From positions 1 through 64,000 of the forward strand of contig JADFRQ010000001.1 in NCBI GenBank assembly GCA_022561215.1: 64,000 bases of DNA, in the 5' to 3' direction. Origin of the DNA: Chloroflexota bacterium. GTDB lineage: Bacteria > Chloroflexota > Anaerolineae > Anaerolineales > E44-bin32. Below, one piece after another: positions 38,385 through 48,915 of the stretch; position 1 is the stretch's first letter; each line of letters begins with the position of its first letter. Position numbers and translations under genes: made by a program. Below the pieces are notes generated by a model. It made no database searches. It had not been told where the DNA came from and saw only the letters and a list, made by a program, of their open reading frames with translations.

Positions 38385-39887
38385 TTAGCGCACCGCAATC
38401 GTTGCAGTTTGGATGACGGCCAAAACCTTTTCTACGGAAGGCGCCATCAAATTGAAAAATGGTTTCGGATAAAGACCAATCCAGAATATGAGCATCAGAA
38501 TTGGAACCAAAGTGATAATTTCTCTCACATTGAGATCCAAGAGGGCTTTATTTTCATCTTTATCGATCCGCCCCAGAAACATTTTCTGAAACATATTAAG
38601 CATATAGACCGCGGCCAAGATGACACCGAGCGTTGCAAATCCGGCGAACCAGGCCGAATTAATTGCCGGCGAGCCAAATGCACCAAGAAGAATTGCAAAT
38701 TCACCTACAAATCCATTCAATCCTGGAAGGCCCATGGAGGACAAGGTCACTATCAGGGTGATCACTGCATAAATAGGCATGACCTTCCACAGGCCCCCGA
38801 AAGCGTCCAATTCGCGGGTGTGTCGCCGCTCGTAAATCATTCCGACGATGAGGAAAAGCGCGCCAGTGCTCAATCCATGATTAACCATCTGCAGAATTCC
38901 ACCCTGAATTCCTTGCGCGTTAAGCGCGAAGAGCCCCAATACGACAAAGCCCAGATGGCTGACCGAAGAATAGGCGACAAGTTTTTTCGCGTCCTTCTGA
39001 GCGTACGACACCGCCGCTCCGTATAATATTCCAATCACGGCGAACAGCGCCATCCAGGGTGCAAAACGCACAGCTGCATTGGGAAATAGGGGAATATTGA
39101 AGCGTAAAAAGCCGTAGGTGCCCATTTTGAGCATAACACCGGCTAGAATGACGGAAGCTGCAGTGGGCGCTTCCACATGTGCATCGGGCAGCCAGGAATG
39201 CAGCGGCCACATGGGAACCTTAATCGCAAAAGCTGCGGCGAATGCCAGAAAAAGCCAGGTTTGGATATTCTCCGGGATCCCACCTTGCGCGATCAATTCT
39301 GGAACGGAGAATGTACCACCTTGCAACGCCAACCAAATAATCGCCAAGAGCATTAAGACAGATCCGGCCATCGTGTAAAGGAAAAATTTAATCGCCGCAT
39401 ACATTCTCCGGGATCCACCCCATATGCCGATTAAGAAATACATCGGCACAAGCGTAAATTCCCAAAAGATGTAAAAGAGGAAAAGATCCTGAGCGAGGAA
39501 TACACCAATCATGCCCACTTCGAGCAATAGGAAAAACACCATAAATTCCTTCACTCTTTCCTCGATCGCGGCCCATGATGAAAGAATGGCGATGGGGGTT
39601 AGAAACGTGGTCAGAAGAACAAGCAAAAGACTAAGGCCATCGACACCGAGATGATATTCGATGGTCCATTCGGCAATACGGATCCAGGGAAGTCGGATCA
39701 CCAGTTGCAAATCGGGATCATTGGGATCAAATAATGAGAGCAGCAGCAAGGAGATGGCAAAAGTAACAATTGAGGTCAGCAGTGCCGTCCAACGGATCGC
39801 CTTGATGCGCTTTCCAGGCAAGAATATCAGTATCAGGGTGCCCAGAATGGGTGAAAAGGTCACGAGTGTCAGAATAGTTGAGTCCAT
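38385..39887 (-). CDS. nuoM: NADH-quinone oxidoreductase subunit M
   Basis: FWEFTLVPMYFLIGIWGG, KVPMWPLHSWLPDAHVEAPTAASVILAGVMLKMGTYG. Confidence 0.97.
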   Translation of the reverse strand: MDSTILTLVTFSPILGTLILIFLPGKRIKAIRWTALLTSIVTFAISLLLLSLFDPNDPDLQLVIRLPWIRIAEWTIEYHLGVDGLSLLLVLLTTFLTPIAILSSWAAIEERVKEFMVFFLLLEVGMIGVFLAQDLFLFYIFWEFTLVPMYFLIGIWGGSRRMYAAIKFFLYTMAGSVLMLLAIIWLALQGGTFSVPELIAQGGIPENIQTWLFLAFAAAFAIKVPMWPLHSWLPDAHVEAPTAASVILAGVMLKMGTYGFLRFNIPLFPNAAVRFAPWMALFAVIGILYGAAVSYAQKDAKKLVAYSSVSHLGFVVLGLFALNAQGIQGGILQMVNHGLSTGALFLIVGMIYERRHTRELDAFGGLWKVMPIYAVITLIVTLSSMGLPGLNGFVGEFAILLGAFGSPAINSAWFAGFATLGVILAAVYMLNMFQKMFLGRIDKDENKALLDLNVREIITLVPILMLIFWIGLYPKPFFNLMAPSVEKVLAVIQTATIAVR

Positions 39888-39897
39888 ATTTTTGCCT

Positions 39898-41946
39898 CTA
39901 GGAGGAGAATTGAATCAGGATGTAGCTCATTAAAATGAGCAGGCCAAAAAAAATGGATAATGCATAGTTGCGCACATAGCCCGTCTGCAGAGTACGGAGA
40001 CGAGAGGCGATCCCCTGGATCAATCGCGCAAGATTATTCGCCGCGCCGTCGATCACCTGAAGATCAAACCCTTCTGCGAGCCATCGGGTGCTGCGTTGAA
40101 ACGTGCGCGCCAACAAAGTATCGTGAACCCAATCGTGCAAAAAGCGCCAGTCCACAATTTCGGCGAGCGTAAACGCAAGGGCTTTGTACCTTTTGATAAA
40201 AAGCCAATCGTAGAATTCATCCACTCGATACTTGTTTTCCCAAAGGTCAAACAGCGGCCCCAAAAATCTGCGCATCGGATCTGCCGCATCACGTTGGCTG
40301 CCATAGACGCGCCAGGCAACAGCAAGCCCGGCCAGGGCAAATACGAATGAGAGCAGCGCGACGAGAACATTGAATTCGGTATGTTGGACTTGCTCCAACG
40401 TTAACTGCAACCATTTGCTCAACGACTGCAGTGTGGGCAGATTCAATATCCCGCCAAATGCAGCCAACACGGCAAGTGCGAGGAGGGGAACCGTCATGAT
40501 GGGTGGATTTTCCTTGGCATGCGCCGCGGCCTCCGATTTTGGCTCACCAAAGAAAACCATGAAAATTTGACGGCCAATGTAAAAAGCGGTCAAAATCGCC
40601 GCCAGCGTAAGCAAAATATAAATTAAAGTGCTATTTTCGCTGGCATCAGCAAGAATTTCGTCTTTGGAAAAGAAGCCAGCCAATGGAGGAATGCCGGCCA
40701 ACGCCAGCCCACCAATTAAATAAACCCAGAAAGTAATCTTCATTCGAGATCGCAGCCCACCCATGTTGCGCATATCTTGAGGGTCGAATGTCTCATGATT
40801 GGTTTGGCCAGAATCATGCAGCCCGCGTTCGACTCCCTGAATCACAGATCCCGATGAGAGAAAAAGGAGTGCCTTGAAAAAGGCATGCGCGATTAAATGA
40901 AAAATCCCCGCAACATAGGCGCCGAGACCCACGGCGGCTACCATGAACCCAAGCTGGCTGATGGTGGAATAGGCAAGGACACGTTTGATATCAAATTGCG
41001 CGACGGCGATGGAAGCTGCCAGAAGCGCCGTAACAGCGCCTATCAGGGCGACCAGATTCGAGGTGGCGGGCGCGAGCGCAAAAAGAACACTGCTGCGCAC
41101 GATGAGATAAATCCCCGCGGTAACCATCGTGGCGGCATGAATTAGCGCCGAGACCGGTGTGGGGCCCGCCATCGCATCCGGGAGCCATACAAAAAGCGGG
41201 ATTTGGGCTGATTTCCCGGTAACACCAAGCAATAGGAAAAGGGTGATCAGCGTAAGAACTGTAGTTCCTGCCCCCTCCGCTGATTGGAATACCTCATCAA
41301 ACTGCAGGCTTCCGAACGTCCAAAATATCAGGAACATGGCGATTAAAAAGCCAAAATCTCCGATGCGGTTGGTGATGAATGCTTTTTTCCCGGCAATTGC
41401 ATTTCCAATCCCATCTTTACCTTTTTCGTACCAAAATCCAATTAAGAGATAGGAACAAAGACCCACGCCCTCCCAACCCACAAACATCATCAAGTAATTA
41501 TCCGCGGTAATGAGGATCATCATTGCGGCGACGAATAAATTGAAGTAAATAAAGAATCTTGTAAAACGTCCCGGATCCCCTTGCAGGCGGACGTCTTCAT
41601 GCATATATCCGATGGCGTAAATATGGATAAGCGTACTTACGCCAGCGACCATTAATGACATTGCCACTGACAGGCTGTCAATTTTAAGTGCCCAGGATAT
41701 GTTCAGCGTTCCGATTGATATCCAATCGGCCACCATCACACGTATTCCATCCGGAGTGTTCTGCAAAGCGGCAAATTGGAGCAGCGCGGTGACAAACGAA
41801 AGGCCCACTGCTGCGCTGGCAATCGTCCCTACCCAACGTTCGCTAAGCCTCCTTCCAATAAATAGATTAATCACCAATCCCATAATAGGGAAGGCAATGA
41901 TTAAGGGTGCCAGTGCAAATAGATCACGCGTTGCAGCTCCGTTCAA
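39898..41946 (-). CDS. nuoL: NADH-quinone oxidoreductase subunit L
   Basis: GWEGVGLCSYLLIGFWYE, GKSAQIPLFVWLPDAMAGPTPVSALIHAATMVTAGIYLI. Confidence 0.97.
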   Translation of the reverse strand: MNGAATRDLFALAPLIIAFPIMGLVINLFIGRRLSERWVGTIASAAVGLSFVTALLQFAALQNTPDGIRVMVADWISIGTLNISWALKIDSLSVAMSLMVAGVSTLIHIYAIGYMHEDVRLQGDPGRFTRFFIYFNLFVAAMMILITADNYLMMFVGWEGVGLCSYLLIGFWYEKGKDGIGNAIAGKKAFITNRIGDFGFLIAMFLIFWTFGSLQFDEVFQSAEGAGTTVLTLITLFLLLGVTGKSAQIPLFVWLPDAMAGPTPVSALIHAATMVTAGIYLIVRSSVLFALAPATSNLVALIGAVTALLAASIAVAQFDIKRVLAYSTISQLGFMVAAVGLGAYVAGIFHLIAHAFFKALLFLSSGSVIQGVERGLHDSGQTNHETFDPQDMRNMGGLRSRMKITFWVYLIGGLALAGIPPLAGFFSKDEILADASENSTLIYILLTLAAILTAFYIGRQIFMVFFGEPKSEAAAHAKENPPIMTVPLLALAVLAAFGGILNLPTLQSLSKWLQLTLEQVQHTEFNVLVALLSFVFALAGLAVAWRVYGSQRDAADPMRRFLGPLFDLWENKYRVDEFYDWLFIKRYKALAFTLAEIVDWRFLHDWVHDTLLARTFQRSTRWLAEGFDLQVIDGAANNLARLIQGIASRLRTLQTGYVRNYALSIFFGLLILMSYILIQFSS

Positions 41947-41972
41947 AGATCAATGCTCCTTATGCCAAAACT

Positions 41973-42278
41973 TCAGCCTTTTAGTTGGCTGATTTGGTCG
42001 ATATCTATATTGCCTCTTGATCGATAGATCGACACGATCATGGACAGCCCAATGGCGACCTCTGCCGCGCCGACAGCGATCACGAAGAAGACGAGTACTT
42101 GTCCTGTATGTGCCTCGAAGGCACGCGCAAACGCAATAAATGCCAGGTTCGCCGAATTAAGCATGAGCTCGATGGACATTAAAATAACAATTGAATTCCT
42201 GCGAATCAAGACGCCAAGCACCCCAAGAATAAAGAGGACCCCGGAGAGAGCGAGAAAATAATTGGTTGGGATGGTCAT
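41973..42278 (-). CDS. nuoK: NADH-quinone oxidoreductase subunit K
   Basis: GVLGVLIRRNSIVILMSIELMLNSANLAFIAFAR. Confidence 0.97.
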   Translation of the reverse strand: MTIPTNYFLALSGVLFILGVLGVLIRRNSIVILMSIELMLNSANLAFIAFARAFEAHTGQVLVFFVIAVGAAEVAIGLSMIVSIYRSRGNIDIDQISQLKG

Positions 42279-42784
42279 CCGGTTTCTCTTTGAGCAAGGA
42301 TAATTGCCCCGACCATGGCTACCAGCAAGAGCACAGAAGTTACCTCAAATGGCAGCAGATAGAAATTAAAAAGTAGTTTTCCAATGGATTGCGGGCTTCC
42401 AAAGGCTGCAGATATAGCTTCGATCTGGGGAAGAACGTCTTGTTGAGCAAAAAAAAGGATGAAGGCAAATTCAAGGATTAACGCACCACTTAAGAGAATT
42501 GCGATAGGTGGTTGCCAGGGCATACTTATTCCTTCTGCGGCCATATCAGTACCCAGCAACATGATGACAAACAGAAAAAGCACCATTATTGCCCCCGCAT
42601 AAATCGTCACCTGCACCATCGCAATAAATGGTGCATTGAGAAGCAAAAACAGAACAGCGATTGTGACGAAATTCAACACCAAAAACATTGCCGAATAAAC
42701 CGAATTTTTGCTCACCAGCATGCCGATCGCAGAAAGTATGGCAATGACTGCCAGGATGAAAAAAAGAATTAATTGCGTTGACAT
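42275..42784 (-). CDS. nuoJ: NADH-quinone oxidoreductase subunit J
   Basis: NSVYSAMFLVLNFVTIAVLFLLLNAPFIAMVQVTIYAGAIMVLFLFVIMLL. Confidence 0.96.
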   Translation of the reverse strand: MSTQLILFFILAVIAILSAIGMLVSKNSVYSAMFLVLNFVTIAVLFLLLNAPFIAMVQVTIYAGAIMVLFLFVIMLLGTDMAAEGISMPWQPPIAILLSGALILEFAFILFFAQQDVLPQIEAISAAFGSPQSIGKLLFNFYLLPFEVTSVLLLVAMVGAIILAQRETG

Positions 42785-43049
42785 AAATTCCCATTCGTTA
42801 ATACGTCGATCAGTAAATGCGTTAATGGGTTCATAAGCAACCGAGTGACGCGTGAATCAGTAGATCTGGTCATTTATGGTTCAACTTTTATACTTCATCG
42901 TCAAAATGTAAGGGTGTTAATGAGTTTATGAGTAAACGAGTGATCACTTTTTATCTCTTAACTTTTCAACTTTTTCACTTCTTCCCAGCTTTCCAAATAC
43001 CTGATTTTCCGATTACGCTTTATCTCTTTCCCCTTCTTCCTATCGACGC
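42785..43049. repeat. operon-internal spacer rich in degenerate ~7-nt AT-rich repeats
   Basis: Coding-strand motifs AAAAAGTTGAAAAGTTAAGAG and TTACTCATAAACTCATTAAC; no ORF continuing nuoI or nuoJ. Confidence 0.55.
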
Positions 43050-43553
43050 TCATTTGGGATCTTCCATCTCCGGGATGGCCCGATCGAACTGGCCGGCCTC
43101 GACTTTCATCGGCGTGGGCTGACCCGCGATTGACACAGGGTTGATAAGCATATCTTTTGTGTAAATCGCATCGCGGCGGTTCGTAAATGAAAGTTCGTAA
43201 TTATGACCAAGCACAATCGCTTCGGTTGGGCAAGCATCTTCGCAATAACCACAAAATATACAACGCAGCATATTGATCTCATAGGTGCTTGCGTAACGTT
43301 CTCCCGGTGAGTAGCGGTTTTCATCCGTATTTTCCGATGACTCAACGAAGATTGCATCCGCAGGGCAAGCTACGGCGCATAGGGAACAACCAATACATTT
43401 TTCAAGACCGTTATCGTAGCGCTGCAAATAATGGCGGCCTTTATAACGATCTCGTACGGGACGTTTCACCTCAGGGTATTGGTAAGTAACGGGAGGCTCA
43501 AACATACTACGTAATGTCGTCCAGAGTCCTTTTAGCAACGCCGCTAGCATCAA
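43050..43553 (-). CDS. nuoI: NADH-quinone oxidoreductase subunit I
   Basis: Two CxxCxxCxxxCP ferredoxin motifs: CIGCSLCAVACP and CIFCGYCEDACP. Confidence 0.97.
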   Translation of the reverse strand: MMLAALLKGLWTTLRSMFEPPVTYQYPEVKRPVRDRYKGRHYLQRYDNGLEKCIGCSLCAVACPADAIFVESSENTDENRYSPGERYASTYEINMLRCIFCGYCEDACPTEAIVLGHNYELSFTNRRDAIYTKDMLINPVSIAGQPTPMKVEAGQFDRAIPEMEDPK

Positions 43554-44560
43554 TAACCTCCAACCAATATGACAAGAATTGCCGTGATGATGATATTAAG
43601 CAGGCCAATCGGCAGAAGCACCTTCCATCCTAGCGCCATGAGGCGATCATAACGAATACGCGGCCATGTTGCCCTCACCCAAATCATAAAGAAAAGAATG
43701 AGCGTGACCTTGACCAACAAATAAATCGGACCCAACAAGGGGAGTTTATCGACGAACGGACCAAGATAACCACCCAAGAATAAACTTGCAGTAATAAAAC
43801 TAACCACAATCATTTTGCCGTATTCGGCCATAAAAAAAAGAGCAAATTTCATTCCCGAATATTCCACGTGGTAACCGGCTGTCAATTCTTGTTCCGCCTC
43901 TGGCATATCAAAGGGTGCGCGATTCACTTCAGCGATGGAAGCCACAAGAAAGAGCAAAAAGCCGATCGGTTGCAAGACGATGAACCACACCCTGCTCTGC
44001 GCTTGAATAATATCTTTCAAGCTCATCGAATTAGCGAGCAAGATCGGCCCAATAAATGCCAAACCAAGCACGAGTTCGTAACTGATCATTTGAGCTGCCG
44101 AACGCAGACCGCCTAAGAGGGCATACTTATTATTGGAAGACCAGCCCGCAAGCACAATTCCATACACAGATATGGAAGCAACTGCCAACAAGTAAAGAAC
44201 TCCAACATTCACATCCCCGGCCAAACTTAATGAATAGGAGCGGCCAAGGATCGAAATCTCAGGTCCGAGGGGAATCACGGCTAGAAGTACGAACGCGGGA
44301 ATAACCGTAAGCACAGGTGCCAATATAAATATGACTTTATCGGCCTTATCCGGGATTACCTCTTCCTTAAAAAGGAGCTTTATTCCATCGGCGAGAGGTT
44401 GCAAAAGGCCCAACGGACCGGCCCGATTTGGACCGATACGCACTTGAATACGAGCCAATACCCGTCTCTCAAAGAGGGTAAGGTAGGCAAATCCGGTGAG
44501 AATCAGAAAAATGATAACCCCTGATTTAACCAGCCACTCAACCAGCAATGCAGGGTCCAC
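43550..44560 (-). CDS. nuoH: NADH-quinone oxidoreductase subunit H
   Basis: FERRVLARIQVRIGPNRAGPLGLLQPLADGIKLLFKE, NRAPFDMPEAEQELTAGYHVEYSGMKFALFF. Confidence 0.97.
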   Translation of the reverse strand: MDPALLVEWLVKSGVIIFLILTGFAYLTLFERRVLARIQVRIGPNRAGPLGLLQPLADGIKLLFKEEVIPDKADKVIFILAPVLTVIPAFVLLAVIPLGPEISILGRSYSLSLAGDVNVGVLYLLAVASISVYGIVLAGWSSNNKYALLGGLRSAAQMISYELVLGLAFIGPILLANSMSLKDIIQAQSRVWFIVLQPIGFLLFLVASIAEVNRAPFDMPEAEQELTAGYHVEYSGMKFALFFMAEYGKMIVVSFITASLFLGGYLGPFVDKLPLLGPIYLLVKVTLILFFMIWVRATWPRIRYDRLMALGWKVLLPIGLLNIIITAILVILVGGY

Positions 44561-47094
44561 TATTCACCTTTTTCCTTACTCGTTGGCTTAACTGGCGTGA
44601 GATTGCATGCCATGGGCATCTCCAATCCCAATTGGCGATTGCGTGGGAGGAGGACAATTCCCTCTGGAATATCGTTATCGATGGCGACAGGAAACTGATG
44701 AGCCGTTCCATTCCACTGCACTTCGACCTGCGCGCCGTTTTGCAACAAGAGTCGATCGGCATCCTCCTGTCCAATGACCAATTCCGGCTGTCCGATGCGT
44801 TGGGCCAGTAATAATGAAGGAAGCACAGTAGTTCCTTGATCATAAAGTTTCACGATCGGCACTATGCGGATTCCTTCGCCCTTCGGTTTTTTCGGAGATT
44901 CCTTCCATACAGGCTCGTAGGCCTCCCCGCGTTGCGCGCGAGAGGAGAGCCGGATGCCAATCCCCTGGCTGTTTTCATATGCCGTCCCTCCAAAATAGAT
45001 TTGTTTACCGCCTACCGGAGGCCACTGATCTTCTCTATTCATTAATTCACGATAATGAATTTCTCCATAATCTTCAATGTCTTCCGCGATTCTGTTCATC
45101 ACACCTGCAGCGGATGTAGATTCCATTGCCACTCCCAGCAGCGCTCCAATCCGGGCGAGAATCTTCCAATCGGGAAGGCTTTCCCCATGCGGGCTGACAG
45201 CGGGATAGAAGAGCTGCACCACCCGCTCCCCGGAGGTTAGTGTGCCATCCCTTTCAATAAAGGATTGTGCCGGGAATACAACATCGGCGCGATCCACGCT
45301 AGGTGTGTGAAAAAGTTCCTGGACTATCACAAATGCATCCTGCGGAAGCTCCTGAAGCATCTCCGGATTGTCTCCAAAAGGATCACACGCCATTAGGTAA
45401 AGCGCCGTGCGATCTCTGAACTCTTCGGCCAAATGTTTTTCTGGGGGTGTGAGTCCCATATCCCATGCGCCCTGGGTATTATTCTTGAGCCATACGGGGA
45501 TTAGGCCATTATTCGCTTTGCCAATGTGTTCAGTAGCCGCCAGCAAGCTTCCACACGCCTGCACGAGCCGTTTGCTACTCTCCGAATCAGAGCCTTCGGA
45601 TCCCATGAATAACACGGCATTGGTCGCTTCTTTAATAATGCGAGCGCTCTCTTCCTGGCCATCCACCTTCGCATACTTATTCAACGACGAATCGCCAGTC
45701 ACGTAATGCAGCATGCCGAGAACTGTTTCCGGGGCGTCACCAAATGAATAACGGACCGTATGTGCGGAATACTTCTCCAATTTTGTGAACCGTGCGTTGG
45801 CCACAATTAACTTCGCGCCGCGTTCCGCCGCTTGTTTTACACGCAGCCACCAAATGGGCGCCTCTTCCAACAAATCCGAAGCAATTACCACTATCGCGTC
45901 GCCGACGCCAAGATCGCCGAGATTGGATCCAGGTCCAAGCCCGATCTGTTGATTTTGTTTGCCACCGGCCATAAAGTCGTTGAGCATGCTCACCCCATCG
46001 AGACCCTGGATGAGCTGCTTAAAATTGTAAAGATCTTCGTTGGACGCTCGGCCACCTGCGAGGCCGAGAAGATTCGCCCCACTCTGCTTAAGACCTTCTG
46101 CAGCAACTTTCAGCGCATTATCCCAAGACGTTTCCTCGAGCTCGCCACCTACACGGATCATTGGCTGGGATAATCTCTCGGAATCCATGGCATACGAATA
46201 GGCAAATCGTCCTTTGTCGCAGATCCAAATTTCGTTAATCATTTCATTCTGTCTGGGCAGTACGCGTTTGACAATTTCGCTGCCGCCCATTTTTACCTCG
46301 CGTCTTGTATTCAGAATAATATTGCAGCCGACGGGACAGTGTGGACATATCGACGCAGCCGCGTTCAATTCCCAAGGTCGAGACCCAAAGCGAAAATCGG
46401 AAGTTGTTAATGCCCCAACAGGGCAAATGTCCGTTGTATTGCCTGAGAAGTAAGAATCGAATCCCGGTTCTGAAAAGGTGACGATTTCAAGGCTGCGCCC
46501 ACGATTTGAAAATTCGATCACCGGATCGTCAACAATTTCCTCCTGAAATCGAATGCAACGTGCACATTGGATGCAGCGTTCACGATCCAGAATAATTAAT
46601 TCACCGAGGGCGACACGTTTGAGAGAATTCATTTTGTCATGAAAGGAAAAGCGCGAGATTCCTGGTCCGTGCAGCATTGTCAGATCTTGAAGTGGGCATT
46701 CACCGCCCTTGTCACAAACCGGACAATCAAGAGGGTGACTGGTCAAAAGAAATTCGACAATTTGCTTCTGACCTTCAAGCGCGCGCTCGGAATTAATATA
46801 AACCACCCAGCCTTCATCGATTCTCGTTGTGCAGGCCGTCTCCAGGTTTGGTCCAAAGTTTATGATGGGTTGATCATTTTCGTCGAGCAAAAATTCGCCC
46901 GATTGGCGATCCCGTGAAGGTCGACCGATCTCCACCAGACACATGCGGCACATACCGACAGGTTCCATTTTGGGGTGATAACAAAACACCGGGACATCGA
47001 TGCCTGCTCTTAATGCTGCATCAACAAGCAACATTCCGCGGGGGGCTTCTAGCGTGTTTCCGTCGATCATGAGCTTAACTTGGGAGCTACTCAT
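44560..47094 (-). CDS. nuoG: NADH-quinone oxidoreductase subunit G
   Basis: CRMCLVEIG, HPLDCPVCDKGGECPLQDLT, ERCIQCARCIRFQEEI, CPHCPVGCN...CDKGRF (N7-type cysteines). Confidence 0.96.
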   Translation of the reverse strand: MSSSQVKLMIDGNTLEAPRGMLLVDAALRAGIDVPVFCYHPKMEPVGMCRMCLVEIGRPSRDRQSGEFLLDENDQPIINFGPNLETACTTRIDEGWVVYINSERALEGQKQIVEFLLTSHPLDCPVCDKGGECPLQDLTMLHGPGISRFSFHDKMNSLKRVALGELIILDRERCIQCARCIRFQEEIVDDPVIEFSNRGRSLEIVTFSEPGFDSYFSGNTTDICPVGALTTSDFRFGSRPWELNAAASICPHCPVGCNIILNTRREVKMGGSEIVKRVLPRQNEMINEIWICDKGRFAYSYAMDSERLSQPMIRVGGELEETSWDNALKVAAEGLKQSGANLLGLAGGRASNEDLYNFKQLIQGLDGVSMLNDFMAGGKQNQQIGLGPGSNLGDLGVGDAIVVIASDLLEEAPIWWLRVKQAAERGAKLIVANARFTKLEKYSAHTVRYSFGDAPETVLGMLHYVTGDSSLNKYAKVDGQEESARIIKEATNAVLFMGSEGSDSESSKRLVQACGSLLAATEHIGKANNGLIPVWLKNNTQGAWDMGLTPPEKHLAEEFRDRTALYLMACDPFGDNPEMLQELPQDAFVIVQELFHTPSVDRADVVFPAQSFIERDGTLTSGERVVQLFYPAVSPHGESLPDWKILARIGALLGVAMESTSAAGVMNRIAEDIEDYGEIHYRELMNREDQWPPVGGKQIYFGGTAYENSQGIGIRLSSRAQRGEAYEPVWKESPKKPKGEGIRIVPIVKLYDQGTTVLPSLLLAQRIGQPELVIGQEDADRLLLQNGAQVEVQWNGTAHQFPVAIDNDIPEGIVLLPRNRQLGLEMPMACNLTPVKPTSKEKGE

Positions 47095-48353
47095 ACTTTT
47101 TCCCGAAGGTGTGCATTAAAATCTTCTTGGAAATACTCGATTCCAGAGGTCAGCGCCATAGTAGAAAAATCACCCAAGGCACATAAGCATTTCCCCACGA
47201 TCGACTCCGCAACCGAGTTGAGTGTGGCTAGGTCGTCGAAGGTCCCTTCTCCGTTTTTGATATGCTGCATCACATTGAACATCCAGTACGTGCCTTCCCG
47301 ACATGGAGTGCATTTCCCGCAAGATTCATGATTAAAAAATTTGGTCGTCTTGTAAGCCACCCATGAGATATCGACTGTCTCATCCATGACGATGATGGAT
47401 GCAGAGCCCAGCTGTGAGCCAGCTTTGCTTACAGATTCATAATCCATGCCTGTATCCAGGATTTCCTCGGAAGCTGGCAGGAGAGGCGCCGAGGCACCCG
47501 CTGGTAGAATCGCTTTAATCGCATTTCCATTGGGAATTCCATTTCCGTTATCGTAGATTAGCTCGCGGAAGCTTGTCCCCAACGGAAGTTCATAATTTCC
47601 AGGTTTTGCGATATGCCCAGAGAGGGAAAATATCTTTGTTCCACTCGATTTTTCGGTACCAATGGAGCGGAACCAATCTGCACCACGCGTGATGATGGGA
47701 GGTAAATTCGCAAGTGTTTCAACATTGTTAACGACGGTGGGCTTAGCAAACAAACCTTCCGCAGCCGGAAAAGGCGGCCGCAAACGAGGCATACCCAATT
47801 TTCCTTCAAGCGATTCGAGAAGTGCTGTTTCCTCACCACAGATATAAGCTCCCGCACCAACATGAATATAAATCTCAAGATCAAATTTCTCTCCAAATAG
47901 TTTCTTGCCGAGAAAACCCCTGTCCTTCAGTTCTGCAATCTTCTCATCGAGCTCTTTCGCCAGATCCCAGAATTCGCCCCGGCAATAGATATAGGCGGTC
48001 TGAGCTTGTGCCGCGTAACAACAAATGGCAATTCCTTCCAATAGCTGGTAGGGGTTGCGCTCCATAATTTCCCGATCTTTGAATGCGCCCGGCTCCGATT
48101 CATCAGCGTTAATCACAACATAGCGTGGAAAAACATCTGGAGTAAGAAAACTCCATTTCACACCTGTTGGAAAGCCAGCTCCTCCGCGCCCTCTCAGACC
48201 GGATGCTTTAACGATGTCGACGACCTCTTGCGGCGATTTCTTGCCGACAATCTCCCGCAAACCCTTGAAGCCTCCGTTCGCCAGGTAAACATCAAGATCA
48301 TTAATATCGGGAATATCCAAGTGGCGGAATAAGATTAATTCACTCATTCGCAT
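47091..48353 (-). CDS. nuoF: NADH-quinone oxidoreductase subunit F
   Basis: GLRGRGGAGFPTGVKWSF, GAGAYICGEETALLESLEG, ESCGKCTPCREGTYWM. Confidence 0.97.
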   Translation of the reverse strand: MRMSELILFRHLDIPDINDLDVYLANGGFKGLREIVGKKSPQEVVDIVKASGLRGRGGAGFPTGVKWSFLTPDVFPRYVVINADESEPGAFKDREIMERNPYQLLEGIAICCYAAQAQTAYIYCRGEFWDLAKELDEKIAELKDRGFLGKKLFGEKFDLEIYIHVGAGAYICGEETALLESLEGKLGMPRLRPPFPAAEGLFAKPTVVNNVETLANLPPIITRGADWFRSIGTEKSSGTKIFSLSGHIAKPGNYELPLGTSFRELIYDNGNGIPNGNAIKAILPAGASAPLLPASEEILDTGMDYESVSKAGSQLGSASIIVMDETVDISWVAYKTTKFFNHESCGKCTPCREGTYWMFNVMQHIKNGEGTFDDLATLNSVAESIVGKCLCALGDFSTMALTSGIEYFQEDFNAHLREKV

Positions 48354-48840
48354 CCTGCTCTCGGATAGATTCGATAAAAGCAGTGGTTGATTCCAAGGTC
48401 ATATTCTCGTGATACTGAATTCCACCTTTGCCCTGCACTTGAAATAAGGGGGCCCGATCGCAGGCCGCAAGGCACATTACTTCTTCCAATGTAAAAAAAC
48501 CATCCTCCGTTGTCTCGCCAACCTGAATATTCAGCATTTCACATACTTCATGACTGAATTTTTCTGCACCACGCAGGGCGCATGGTAGATCCGTACAGAT
48601 TTGGATCCTGTATTTACCCCCCGGTTTGTCATAGAACAATGTGTAATACCCAATCAGCGATCCCACATCAGTAGGATCCAGATCGAGTAAACCAGCAATC
48701 TCATTGATGGCATCCCTCGAAATGAAACCAACTTCGCGTTGCGCAAGAAACAGCAGGGGCATCACTGCCGCGCGCTTGCTCGCTTGCGGGTATCTCTCCA
48801 GAATCTGAGCGATTTCAGTCGCGTGATTATCCTGCAACAA
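48340..48840 (-). CDS. nuoE: NADH-quinone oxidoreductase subunit E
   Basis: IQICTDLPCALRGAEK... FTLEEVMCLAACDRAP [2Fe-2S] cysteines. Confidence 0.96.
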   Translation of the reverse strand: MLQDNHATEIAQILERYPQASKRAAVMPLLFLAQREVGFISRDAINEIAGLLDLDPTDVGSLIGYYTLFYDKPGGKYRIQICTDLPCALRGAEKFSHEVCEMLNIQVGETTEDGFFTLEEVMCLAACDRAPLFQVQGKGGIQYHENMTLESTTAFIESIREQDANE

Positions 48841-48915
48841 GAGAAAACTCCTGGGTCAATGAACGAATAAGATTATGCCTACTTGCAACAAAGATTACCC
48901 GGTATTCGTAGAGCA

